Of a stretch of DNA of 46,920 nucleotides, positions 1-7,519 are shown in pieces (position 1 is the first letter of the stretch; each line of letters starts with the position of its first letter). A program made the position numbers and the translations under genes. The stretch comes from Actinomadura physcomitrii. GTDB lineage: Bacteria; Actinomycetota; Actinomycetes; Streptosporangiales; Streptosporangiaceae. The stretch lies in assembly GCF_008923205.2 (NCBI RefSeq), contig NZ_WBMS02000028.1:1-46920 (forward strand). Reading direction: 5' to 3'. The notes below the pieces were generated by a model. That model had not been told where the DNA came from. It did no database searches and saw only the letters and a list, made by a program, of their open reading frames with translations.

Positions 1-35
1 GATCATCTACCCAGCAGCCTAACTAAGTGGCATTG

Positions 36-88
36 AGTCAAGGGTGGACGAAGTCCATCGCGAAGCGACGCCGAAGGCGCCCTTGACT
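36..88. repeat. Cloverleaf-shaped inverted repeat element
   Basis: A 9-bp outer stem (AGTCAAGGG at 36-44 with CCCTTGACT at 80-88) encloses three adjacent 4-bp hairpins, each with a GAA loop: GGAC-GAA-GTCC (46-56), TCGC-GAA-GCGA (58-68) and CGCC-GAA-GGCG (69-79). All stems pair perfectly. As RNA or extruded DNA this is a four-way junction. It is too small for a tRNA and has no CCA end or anticodon arm. It lies outside any gene. Confidence 0.75.
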
Positions 89-164
89 TTGGAGGGGCGG
101 CCCCGTACGCAAGCGCCACCCCACCACCCGAACACCCCTCCCACCAATCAAGCAACACCCTCTT

Positions 165-246
165 GAAAGAAACCCGAACGCCCGGAAAAACGCCCGAACA
201 CCTCAGAAAAACACCCAAACACCCCGAAAGAACGCCCGGATAGCCT
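165..246. repeat. Four degenerate 20-21 bp A-tract repeats
   Basis: Four imperfect units begin at 165, 185, 206 and 226. Each starts with GAAAGA or GAAAAA followed by a C-rich run such as CGCCCGAACACC. The 20-21 bp period is two helical turns, so the A-tracts face the same side and the DNA may be bent. The rest of 1-341 shows no convincing gene: a 104-codon minus-strand frame (3-317) is low complexity and resembles nothing I know. Confidence 0.45.
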
Positions 247-341
247 TGAAGACGCTCCAACAACCACCGAGCACGGCCGGCCGCAAATAACCCGGACGAA
301 CTCACACCACTGCACACCCGAGAAAGAAAGCCACGAAAAGA

Positions 342-1640
342 CTAGTCGCGGTTTTCGCCGGTCGGGAGGGCCGGGATGCGGCCGGGTTTCCAGCCTCGCC
401 GTCGTCCCATCGGGATGACGGCGCCGCCGAAAGCCACCAGAACGGTGAGGCCGAGCGCGCCGCCGGCGATGCCGAGGCCGATGTTGCGGGTGCGGTGGTC
501 GACGGGCGCGGCGTGCGCGATGGGAACGGGACCGCTCAGCGGGCGGGCGGCGGACGCCTGCCCGGGCTTGGCGTTCGCGTCGAGCACGGCCGACACCGCC
601 TGCAGCGGGCTGATCATCCCGTACCCGCTGCCCTGCCCGTTACCGCCCTCCGCGGTGATCAGGATCCGGTTGATGACCTGCTGGTAGTTCAGCTTGGGGT
701 ACCGCGACCTGACGAGCGCGGCGACTCCGGCGGCGTAGGGGGCGCTGAAGCTGGTGCCCTGCTGGCCGCCGATGTACCCGGTGCCGACGGTCGAGATGAT
801 GTCCTGACCCGGCGCGGAGACGTCGATGCGCGTCTTGTGGTTGGAGAAGTCGGAGATCGTCCCGCTCTCGTCGACCGCGGCGACGGACAGCACGCCCGGG
901 TAGTTGGCCGGGTATCCGGCGCTCTCCTTGCCGCGCTCGTCCTTGTCGACGTTGCCCGCGGCGGCGACGATCAGCACATCGTGCTTCTTCGCCACCTGGA
1001 CGGCCTGGCGCAGCAGCGTGGTGTCGGGAGCGCGCGCCGACACGTTGATGACGTTCGCGCCGTGCTCGGCGGCCCATTCGATGGCCTTCGGCAGCAGCGT
1101 GTTGTCGTCGGTGCTCTCGCCGGTGGTGAACTTGGCGTCCAGCAGCTTCACCTGCGGCGCGACCCCGACGAACGGGACGTTGCGGCGGCGCTGGTCGGAC
1201 GCGGCGATGATGCCGGCGACCTCGGTGCCGTGCCCGTAGCAGTCGGTGGGGGTGGTGTGCGTCGCGTCGAAACTGCCCGCGATCTTGCCCTTGAGCTGCG
1301 GGTGGGCGGCCTCGATGCCGCTGTCGACGACGGCGACGGTCACGCCGGCGCCGCGGGTGATCGGCCATGCCTGCTCGAAGTCGAGCCGCCGCTGGGCCCA
1401 GGGCTGCTGGGTGATCGCCGAGGCGGGCTGGCCGCTCGGCTTGTTGCACTGCCCGCCGGAAGGTGCCTGCTGCTTGGGCTCCGACGACTTCTTCGGCGCC
1501 GGCTTCTTGGTGGCCGGCGCCTTGGTGGTCGGTGCGGTGTCCGGCCGGTCGCCGGGGGCGGCGGACGCGGCCGGGGCGAGCACGAGTGCCGTGGTCAGGG
1601 CCAGGCCGGTGGCGCCGGCCACGAGTCCCGCTCCGCGCAT
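342..1640 (-). CDS. mycP: Type VII secretion mycosin (S8 subtilisin-like protease)
   Basis: This is a 432-residue membrane-anchored serine protease of the mycosin family, which acts at the outer face of type VII (ESX) secretion systems. A signal peptide (1-28, ending near AASA) is followed by a Lys/Pro-rich spacer and the S8 domain with the catalytic triad Asp106 (VAVVDSG), His137 (GHGTEVAG) and Ser297 (GTSFSAP), plus the oxyanion Asn230 (AAGN). Cys65 and Cys134 could form the mycosin disulfide. A transmembrane helix lies near residues 390-412, with a basic tail. The ATG at 1640 was chosen because AGGAGAG lies 7 bases upstream. The frame stays open to 1946, but that extension is Gly-repeat sequence. 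No EccB, EccC, EccD or EccE gene is in the window. Confidence 0.9.
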   Translation of the reverse strand: MRGAGLVAGATGLALTTALVLAPAASAAPGDRPDTAPTTKAPATKKPAPKKSSEPKQQAPSGGQCNKPSGQPASAITQQPWAQRRLDFEQAWPITRGAGVTVAVVDSGIEAAHPQLKGKIAGSFDATHTTPTDCYGHGTEVAGIIAASDQRRRNVPFVGVAPQVKLLDAKFTTGESTDDNTLLPKAIEWAAEHGANVINVSARAPDTTLLRQAVQVAKKHDVLIVAAAGNVDKDERGKESAGYPANYPGVLSVAAVDESGTISDFSNHKTRIDVSAPGQDIISTVGTGYIGGQQGTSFSAPYAAGVAALVRSRYPKLNYQQVINRILITAEGGNGQGSGYGMISPLQAVSAVLDANAKPGQASAARPLSGPVPIAHAAPVDHRTRNIGLGIAGGALGLTVLVAFGGAVIPMGRRRGWKPGRIPALPTGENRD

Positions 1641-1756
1641 TCCCCATCTCTCCTGAAACCGTGCGAACGCCATGACTCTAGACGATCCACCGCCGTTACC
1701 GGCACTCTCAGCGCCGTTACCGGCGCTCACCGCGCCTTCAACACTCCCCGCACCTT

Positions 1757-1885
1757 CCGCGCCTCCAACACCTCCCGTACCTCCAGTACCTCCAGCACCT
1801 CCCGCGCCTCCAGCACCTCCCGTACCTCCCGTACCTCCAGCACCTCCCGCGCCTCCAGCGTCTCCAGCGCTCCCCACGCCTCCGG
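1757..1885. repeat. 9-bp minisatellite-like tandem repeat
   Basis: About a dozen degenerate copies of a CCTCCMGYR-type 9-mer (for example CCTCCAGTA, CCTCCCGTA, CCTCCAGCA) fill the gap between the SUKH-type gene and mycP. The period is a multiple of three and there are no stops, so it reads as Pro-rich (plus) or Gly-rich (minus) sequence. It is probably non-coding. Confidence 0.6.
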
Positions 1886-1897
1886 CGATCCCGCCGG

Positions 1898-2840
1898 TCA
1901 GGGCTCCGCGTCCTTGTTCGGCGGTTCGACGGCCGCCTCGTCCCATGTCCAGCCGAGTGTCCCGGCCGCGGCGGCGAGGGCCTCCCGGGTACGGCCGCTG
2001 ATCTCGACGGAGAAGTCGGCCATGCCGGTGTCGTGCCGGACGATCACGTCGGGCCCGCCGAACAGGGCGGAGTCGGCGCCGAGCTCCCGCCAGTTCTGGA
2101 AGCCCATCGGACAGTACGCCGCCTCGATGCGCTCACGCGGCGCCGCACCGTCCGGGAAGTCGTCGTCGATGAGCTGGACGCTCCAGCCGAAGTGGGACGG
2201 CAGCCGTACGGCGGCGAGCAGCACGAAGAACTCGGAGATGGACCGTGCCTGCAACGCCCATTCGTCCTCACCGACGCTGACGAGCACGCGCGGGTCGTCG
2301 TGGCCGGCCTCCGAGGCGAGGTACGCCCACTCGTTGCAGTACTCGTACTCGGCCATGAAGCAGCAGAGCCGCAGGTCACCGCCGGGTTCGACGAACGGGT
2401 TCGGCTCCGGCAGTCCTTCCGCGACGCCGTAGCCGGACGGGTCGGGCCGCAGCGTCGGCGGGTACTCGGGGTTCGTCCAGTACAGCCGGGGCGAGTGGGT
2501 GAAGGAGTTGAACGGCAGGTCCCAACCATTCGTCCAGCGCCACAGGGACGGGCAGCGTCCGGTCGACGCCCTCGAAGGGGTCCTCCTCCTCGCCGGTCCA
2601 CCAATCGCGGAGCGAGCGGACGTAGGCGCGGTGCTCGGCCTCCGACCATTTCGGCCACGGCTCGGTTCCGGCGGGCACCGTGTTGCCCCATTCGTCCTGG
2701 AACTCGCGCAGCAGGTCCCAGCGCGGGCGCGACCCAGCGAGCCGCTCCGCGAACCGCTCCGCGAGCCGCTCCGCGAGCCGCTCCGCGAACCGCTCCGCGA
2801 ACCGCTCCGCGAACCGCCCATAGTCGATGAACTCCGTCAC
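1898..2840 (-). pseudogene. SUKH/SMI1-KNR4-like protein, frameshifted
   Basis: Two overlapping frames join into one product. The first runs from a GTG at 2840 (VTEFIDYGRF) through an AERF/AERL repeat and WDLLREFQDEW to VPVALDEWL. The second starts around DLPFNSFTHSPRLYW and runs to the stop at 1898. The shift falls in a GGTTGGGA run at about 2522-2530, where removing one base restores an uninterrupted frame of about 313 codons. The pattern LPVPVALDEWL followed by the aromatic-rich middle and a final IDDDFPD segment resembles SUKH superfamily proteins, many of which are toxin immunity proteins. Its place next to type VII secretion genes fits that role, but no toxin domain was recognised. The shift may be real decay or a sequencing error. 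Confidence 0.6.
2738..2818. repeat. 12-bp tandem repeat inside the SUKH-type gene
   Basis: About seven units of GARCCGCTCCGC occur head to tail, with A or G at one position. On the minus strand they encode AERF or AERL tetrapeptides near the N-terminus, which would form an amphipathic helix. In the neighbouring frame they read RSGS. Confidence 0.8.
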
Positions 2841-2868
2841 ACCGGCAGCGTAGTGGCGGCGGTCGCGG

Positions 2869-3858
2869 TCATGAGGTGTAGTGGCCGTCGTCCATGCCGT
2901 CGCCGAAGTCGCGGGCCGACTTGGCGGCCTCCGCGCCGGTGCGGGCCCACAGGCTCCCCGCGACGTTGGCGGTCTGGCCGACGAACGAGCCGTCCATGGC
3001 CTCGGTGTAGCGGCGGTACGCGGCGGGCGTGAACATGACCTCCGCGACATTCGAGCCGTTGATCTTCGGGTCGGCCCAGCGGTTGATCTGGTCGCCGCGG
3101 CGGCCGAGCGCGGCGGCGGCGTCGGCGGCGCGGGCGCTGGTGCCGCTGAAGCGGTCCACGAACCGGCGGATGACCTGCAGCAGCCGCGCGAGGCGCTTGC
3201 CGAGCCGGGCGAACAGCGTGATCGCGTCGCCGACGACGCTGGCGATGAAGAAGCCGAGCGAGCCGCCGAAGGTGAACACCGAGGTCGCGAGGGCGAGCAG
3301 CGCCTTGGAGATGACCTTGCCGACCCATTCGGAGATCGCCGCGAACACGAACGCGCGCTCGACGGCGACGACCTGGCCGGCGACGGCGATGCCCTGCGAG
3401 GTGTGCTGCGCGGTCTGCGCGACGGCGTCCAGCGCGCCGACGTACTCCTTGGCGGTCTTGCGGTACGCGGCGGCCGCGTCGCCGTCCCAGGCGGCGATGT
3501 CGCCGATGGCGTCGGAGTAGTCGTTCGCGGCGCCCATCAGCTCGGTCGCGACGTTGGACCAGGTCTTCGACAGCGCCTGGATCTGCTTGGGGTCGCCGGT
3601 GAGCACCTCGAGCGGCTCGCGAAGGAACGCGATGTGCTCGAGCAGCCAGCCGACGCCGGCGCTGAGGATGGCGCCGAGCGGGTCGAGGGCGATGCCGAGG
3701 GCGTCGAGGCCGACGGCGAGGCCGTCGACGGCGAGGGTCTCCCAGTTCTTGTTCTCGCCGATGTCGGCGATGAGGCCGTCGACGCTGTCGGCGAGGCCGG
3801 CGCCCTCGAACCGCTTCTGCCCCTCCGGCTGCGCGACCAGGTCGTTGGGGGTGGTCAT
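2869..3858 (-). CDS. WXG100/PPE-like type VII secretion substrate candidate
   Basis: This 329-residue protein is helical throughout. Residues about 90-160 resemble a WXG-type helical hairpin: a Trp in KTWSNVATEL and a Trp-Asp-Gly turn (AAWDGDAAAAYRKT) before a long helix. A hydrophobic stretch near 35-65 and another near 185-220 (LALATSVFTFGG onward) could insert in a membrane. The C-terminus is polar and matches no toxin domain I know. The ATG at 3858 overlaps the stop of the EspC-like gene by 4 bases (ATGA), so the two are translationally coupled. I infer a secreted or membrane-inserted ESX-associated protein; function is unknown. Confidence 0.7.
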   Translation of the reverse strand: MTTPNDLVAQPEGQKRFEGAGLADSVDGLIADIGENKNWETLAVDGLAVGLDALGIALDPLGAILSAGVGWLLEHIAFLREPLEVLTGDPKQIQALSKTWSNVATELMGAANDYSDAIGDIAAWDGDAAAAYRKTAKEYVGALDAVAQTAQHTSQGIAVAGQVVAVERAFVFAAISEWVGKVISKALLALATSVFTFGGSLGFFIASVVGDAITLFARLGKRLARLLQVIRRFVDRFSGTSARAADAAAALGRRGDQINRWADPKINGSNVAEVMFTPAAYRRYTEAMDGSFVGQTANVAGSLWARTGAEAAKSARDFGDGMDDGHYTS

Positions 3859-4169
3859 CGGGCCTGCTTCGTGAGCGCCTCGATGGCCTGCTCGACCGCC
3901 TCGTAGTTCTGCTTGCTGCTGCGCAGCCCGGTGGCCATCGAGCGGCCGAGTTCGGCGGCCTTCTTCACCATGTCGTCGGAGTCGCCGAACAGGCCGGCGA
4001 GCACGGGCTCGATGAGCGGGGAGCAGAGGGCCCCGTACATCTGCCAACCGCCGAGCGTGGACTGGGCGGCGGCCTGGTTCGCCTTGTCGACGCGTCCTGC
4101 GACGTGGTCGACCTTGCCCGCGTGCGTGTCGAGCGCGGACCTCTCCACTTCGAAACCGTTCTGGCCCAT
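3855..4169 (-). CDS. EspC-like type VII secretion protein
   Basis: This 104-residue helical protein resembles the EspC / DUF2580 family of ESX substrates: an N-terminal helix starting near EVERSALDTHAGKVD, a turn containing GGWQMYG at about 40-46, and a second long helix ending in a charged tail. The start has AAGGAG 9 bases upstream. Family members are short, paired helical proteins exported with a partner. Here the likely partner is the overlapping downstream 329-residue protein. The 93-base gap to the YbaB-like gene upstream carries only the ribosome binding site. Confidence 0.75.
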   Translation of the reverse strand: MGQNGFEVERSALDTHAGKVDHVAGRVDKANQAAAQSTLGGWQMYGALCSPLIEPVLAGLFGDSDDMVKKAAELGRSMATGLRSSKQNYEAVEQAIEALTKQAR

Positions 4170-4262
4170 GGGGCGGAGCTCCTTCGCGTGCCGGGGGTGG
4201 ACGCCGGTGACGGTGAGCGCGGGATGGGCACTGCACTGCCACGGCGCGGGCGGGCGCCAAGG

Positions 4263-4673
4263 TCACCAGCGCGGGCGGTCCTGTTCGTCGTCCTCGTCGG
4301 CGGGCGGCAGGGCGGCGCGCAGGAAGTCCATGGCCTCGGAGTCCTCGCCGACGACCTCGGACATGATCTCTACGGTGCGGGCGGCGCCGCGGCCGCACGC
4401 CTTCCGGTAGGTCTCCATGATCGACGCGGTGAGCTGGGCGCCGCTCATCCGGTCGGCGTGCGGGGACAACCGCAGGTCGAGCAGCACGCCGCCGGGATTC
4501 ACGGTGACGGTGACCGCGTGGTCGCGGCTGGTCAGCGTCGTGGTGTTCCCGGCCAGTTCCTGCTGGGCGCGGTCGGCGCGCTCCTTCATGGCGGCGGCCC
4601 ACTGCTGCTGGTCGCGGAGCCACTTCTCGGGGTCGGCGATGGCGGGGGGCATGTTCGGGTCGATCGGGTCCAT
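4263..4673 (-). CDS. YbaB/EbfC-family protein of a type VII secretion locus
   Basis: This 136-residue protein has the YbaB fold pattern: an N-terminal helix rich in Gln and Ala (WLRDQQQWAAAMKERA), a beta segment VTVTVNPGGVLLDLRLS, then a helix MSGAQLTASIMETYRKA. YbaB-family proteins are small dimers that bind DNA. Divergent members are common next to WXG100 genes in actinobacteria, where their role is not settled. An acidic tail (PPADEDDEQD) is typical of those copies. It is the first gene of the minus-strand type VII block, with a GGAAGAG-type ribosome site upstream. Confidence 0.8.
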   Translation of the reverse strand: MDPIDPNMPPAIADPEKWLRDQQQWAAAMKERADRAQQELAGNTTTLTSRDHAVTVTVNPGGVLLDLRLSPHADRMSGAQLTASIMETYRKACGRGAARTVEIMSEVVGEDSEAMDFLRAALPPADEDDEQDRPRW

Positions 4674-4747
4674 GCACTTCTCTTCCGGACGGGTGACCGG
4701 ATCCGGACATTACAACAAAGATCCACCGCGTCGCCACGCCGTGTTCA

Positions 4748-5452
4748 TCATTCCGACCGGACGCCGCGGGGACGGTCCACCTCCAGGGCGGCCAGCCGCG
4801 CCCGGTCGTCGAGCCATTCGTGCGGCGGGCGGTCGGCTTCCAGGTCGACCAGCGGGACGCCCGGCGCCAGGTTCTCCAGGGCGCGTTCCAGCGCGTTCCG
4901 GTTCAGCCACCAGTCGCGCCGCCGCACGTACGCGCTGACCGCGTGCTCGCGGGGGAACGCGCCATCGGCGAGCTTGCGCGCCATGTGGTCGAAGGTCTCG
5001 CGGTCGGTGCCGGACGCCCCGGACCCCGCGCGCGCCGCGGCGAGCCGCTCCTCGAACTCGGCGACACCGCCCGGCGCACCGTCCCGCAGGCTGACGCCGA
5101 GGTGGCGGATCGGCGCCCGGCGGACGATCCGCGGGACGTCGAAGCAGACGATCGCGTCCACGTCCGACCAGGGGAAGAACTGCGGGCCGGCGCCGGGGCG
5201 CGCGCCGATCCGGACGCCCTCCGGCTCGACGGCGAGCGCCGTCCATCCGCTGCGGGCCATCCGGCGCAGCCGCGCGACGCCGCCGCCGACCAGCCACAGG
5301 ACGACCACGACCCAGAACAGGATGCCGAGCACGGCCTGCCAGGCGTGCATCTCCGCCATGAACATCCCGGCGACGACGAGCGGCGCCGCGACGACGCCGG
5401 CGATGATCATGAGAACGGGCAGCACCGGGACGAAGCGGATTCTGTACGCCAT
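4748..5452 (-). CDS. Two-helix membrane protein with PH-like cytoplasmic domain
   Basis: This 234-residue protein has two adjacent transmembrane helices (about 8-30 and 38-57), followed by a soluble part that begins like a bacterial PH domain: VEPEGVRIG, then FFPWSDVDAIVCFD. The rest is charged and contains WWLNRNALERALENLAPGVP. I do not recognise a specific family. It is divergent from the gene at 5497 with only 44 bases between them. The product is probably a peripheral inner-membrane protein of unknown function. Confidence 0.65.
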   Translation of the reverse strand: MAYRIRFVPVLPVLMIIAGVVAAPLVVAGMFMAEMHAWQAVLGILFWVVVVLWLVGGGVARLRRMARSGWTALAVEPEGVRIGARPGAGPQFFPWSDVDAIVCFDVPRIVRRAPIRHLGVSLRDGAPGGVAEFEERLAAARAGSGASGTDRETFDHMARKLADGAFPREHAVSAYVRRRDWWLNRNALERALENLAPGVPLVDLEADRPPHEWLDDRARLAALEVDRPRGVRSE

Positions 5453-5483
5453 CCGAGGAGCTTAGACGCGGCGGCCGCCGTAC

Positions 5484-5489
5484 TAGCAT
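5484..5489 (+). promoter_or_regulatory. -10 element of a probable leaderless gene
   Basis: TAGCAT lies exactly 7 bases before the GTG start at 5497 and there is no Shine-Dalgarno sequence. This spacing places transcription initiation at or next to the start codon. Confidence 0.45.
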
Positions 5490-5496
5490 TCGGCGG

Positions 5497-6309
5497 GTGC
5501 AGTCCACCGCCCCGGTCCCTCCGCCTCCCGGCGGGCCGGTCCCCCCGTCTCCCGGCGGGCCGCGCCCGGGGGAGCCGTCCGGCGAGGGCGGGGGCCGCGC
5601 GTCCGCGAGGCGCCGGCTGGTCCCCGCCGGCGTGGCGTGCGCGGTCGCCGTCGCGGCGGCGGTGACGTGGGCCGCGGGCGGTTTCGCGGAGGCGCCGAAG
5701 CAGCCCGTCGAGAAGCCCGGCAAGGCGCTGAACGTCGGCCTGTTCACCGTGACGGTCCGGGACGCGCGGATCGGCCTGGTCAAGGGCGTGTTCGACAGCG
5801 ACCCGAAGCGGTACCTGATCGTCCGGATGCGGGTGGTCAACAACGGCAAGGAGACCGAGTCGCTCGGCGACGGCGGGCTGACGGACGGCCTCGCCGCGCG
5901 CACCAAGGCCGGCAAGTGGCTGGAGCCCGACCAGGTCGAGGGCCTCGCGGGCGGCGCGAAGACGGACACGGTGCAGCCGGGCCTGCCCGTCGAGGCGTCC
6001 GCGATGTGGAAGGCGGGGCCGGCGGACGCGCCCCGCCGGTTCACCATCGGCCTGCGCAAATGGGAGTACCGGACGGGGTTCACCGACGTCAGCTACAACT
6101 GGCTGCCCGACAAGGAGGACGGAAAGCTCGCCGCGAGGATGACCCTCCCGGTCGCCGCCGCGGCCCCCGCCGCCACTCCCGCACCGACCCCGACGCTGTT
6201 CCCGACGCAGGCGGCACATCCGACGGCAACGGCGCGGCCCACGGGAACGGCCCGCCCGCCCGCGCAGCGCACCCGCCCGGCGCTGCCCCGGCCCACCGCG
6301 AGCCCCTGA
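5497..6309 (+). CDS. Membrane-anchored protein with DUF4352-like domain (1 of 3)
   Basis: This 270-residue protein has a Pro/Gly-rich cytoplasmic N-terminus (PPPPGGPV repeats, 1-45), one transmembrane helix (about 46-64), then an extracellular beta-domain from about 80 to 205 (GLFTVTVRDARIG, RYLIVRMRVVNNG). The alternation and the late WKAG... segment resemble the immunoglobulin-like DUF4352 family, whose members are often anchored proteins of unknown role. The C-terminal 60 residues are Pro/Thr/Ala-rich, as in a wall-spanning linker. The GTG start is probably leaderless. The stop overlaps the next gene's ATG (TGATG). Confidence 0.7.
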   Translation: MQSTAPVPPPPGGPVPPSPGGPRPGEPSGEGGGRASARRRLVPAGVACAVAVAAAVTWAAGGFAEAPKQPVEKPGKALNVGLFTVTVRDARIGLVKGVFDSDPKRYLIVRMRVVNNGKETESLGDGGLTDGLAARTKAGKWLEPDQVEGLAGGAKTDTVQPGLPVEASAMWKAGPADAPRRFTIGLRKWEYRTGFTDVSYNWLPDKEDGKLAARMTLPVAAAAPAATPAPTPTLFPTQAAHPTATARPTGTARPPAQRTRPALPRPTASP

Positions 6310-6905
6310 TGAACGGGCGCGAGCTGCTGGTGCGCGGCGGTACCGCGGTCATCGGGACCGGTCTGCTCGTCGCGGCGATGTGGGTGCACACGATGCGGCC
6401 GAAGGTGGACGCCAAGGAGCTGGACCCGCTCCGCAACGACGGGAAGATCGGGCAGACCGTTACCAACCGCATGTTCAGCGTCCGCGTCGAGGACGTGCGG
6501 GCGGCACGGTCGCTGGCGAACGGGCTGAGCTTCGGGAACGAGCCGCCGATCGGCACCGAGGGCATCTACCTCGCCGTCCGGATCCGGGTGAAGAGCGAGC
6601 GCGAACCGCTCCGGCTCGGCACGGCGGTACTGGAGACGCCCGGCGGCTACAGCTACCGCTACGACCCGCGGTCCGGGACGACGAGCACCATCCCCGACAT
6701 GCAGCCGATGATCTGGGCGCCCGGGACGCTGCTGTTCGAGCTGCCGAAGCGGCGGCTGCGCGGAGCGCACCTCGTCGTCGGGACGGGCGGCCTGCTGCCC
6801 CAGCTGTCCGCCGAAGCCGACATCGACCTCGGGATCGGCGCGTCCCGGGCGCGGGCGCTGCTGCGCGGCGCCGTCGACCGCTTCGACCCGCAGGCGGCCT
6901 CGTGA
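6309..6905 (+). CDS. Membrane-anchored protein with DUF4352-like domain (2 of 3)
   Basis: This 198-residue protein has an N-terminal transmembrane helix (about 8-27, GGTAVIGTGLLVAAMWV) and an outer domain with the same plan as its upstream neighbour: NRMFSVRVEDVRAA, then IYLAVRIRVKSE, then a strand-rich tail ending in a helix. Its ATG overlaps the stop of gene 1 and its own stop overlaps the GTG of gene 3, so the three are one coupled operon. The similar architecture suggests paralogues that may form a hetero-complex outside the membrane, but this is inference. Confidence 0.7.
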   Translation: MNGRELLVRGGTAVIGTGLLVAAMWVHTMRPKVDAKELDPLRNDGKIGQTVTNRMFSVRVEDVRAARSLANGLSFGNEPPIGTEGIYLAVRIRVKSEREPLRLGTAVLETPGGYSYRYDPRSGTTSTIPDMQPMIWAPGTLLFELPKRRLRGAHLVVGTGGLLPQLSAEADIDLGIGASRARALLRGAVDRFDPQAAS

Positions 6906-7519
6906 CGACCGCCGGCCCCGCGTTCGACGACCCGGAGCGGACCAACCCCGATCTGCCGCCGATCCCCCCGCGGACGTCGCGGACACGGCCGCGGCTGCGC
7001 CCCCGCGACCGGCGCGTCATCCAGGCGCTCGCGCTGACCGCCCTGCTGCCCGCCTTCCTTGTCCTGAAATGGACGGACGAGACCGACAGCGTCCAGAAGA
7101 GCCTGAAGCCGCCGGAGAAGGTGACGGACGTCCCGCAGGGCGCGACCGGCACGCTGATGGGCGCGCAGTGGAAGGTCGTCGCGCGGCAGGCGACCGCGCC
7201 GCCGTCGTTCGGCACGAAACCGAAGGACGACACCGTCACGCAGCTGCAGGTCGTCCTCGCGGTACGCCCCGGCGACGCGGCCGCCGCGAAGGCGATCGGC
7301 TCCTACGGCGTCGGCTACACCTTCACCGACGGCGGCGGCCGCAGCTGGTCGGCGACCGGCCTCGTGGCCGGGACGCCGCGCGCGGGCACCGCCGGCCGCC
7401 TCACCGTCCGGGGGACGGTGCCCCGGACCTTGGCGGCGGCCCTGGCGCTGAAGGTGCAGGCGCCGAAGGCGTCACGGAAGCCGGGGACGCCACTGCCTTC
7501 GCTGCGTTTCGCGCCGTGA
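6902..7519 (+). CDS. Membrane-anchored protein with DUF4352-like domain (3 of 3)
   Basis: This 205-residue protein has a Pro/Arg-rich cytoplasmic N-terminus (1-38), a transmembrane helix (about 40-56) and an outer domain with the strand pattern TLMGAQWKVVARQA and TQLQVVLAVRPG. It is the third of three overlapping genes (GTGA overlap with gene 2). The last 119 bases run antisense to the 3' end of the convergent membrane-protein gene, so both 3' ends are coding on opposite strands. Confidence 0.7.
   Translation: MTTAGPAFDDPERTNPDLPPIPPRTSRTRPRLRPRDRRVIQALALTALLPAFLVLKWTDETDSVQKSLKPPEKVTDVPQGATGTLMGAQWKVVARQATAPPSFGTKPKDDTVTQLQVVLAVRPGDAAAAKAIGSYGVGYTFTDGGGRSWSATGLVAGTPRAGTAGRLTVRGTVPRTLAAALALKVQAPKASRKPGTPLPSLRFAP

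Noticed and set aside
36..88. tRNA interpretation of the cloverleaf
   Set aside because: Arms are only 4 bp with GAA loops and there is no anticodon loop, T-loop consensus or CCA end; at 53 bases it is too short.
3..317. 104-codon minus-strand frame at the left end
   Set aside because: It spans the cloverleaf element and the A-tract repeats, has low-complexity composition and no family resemblance or ribosome site.
495..2432. Long plus-strand open frame opposite mycP and the SUKH-type gene
   Set aside because: It is a high-GC shadow: the product is Arg/Gly/Val/Asp-rich without domains, while the minus strand encodes a clear mycosin.
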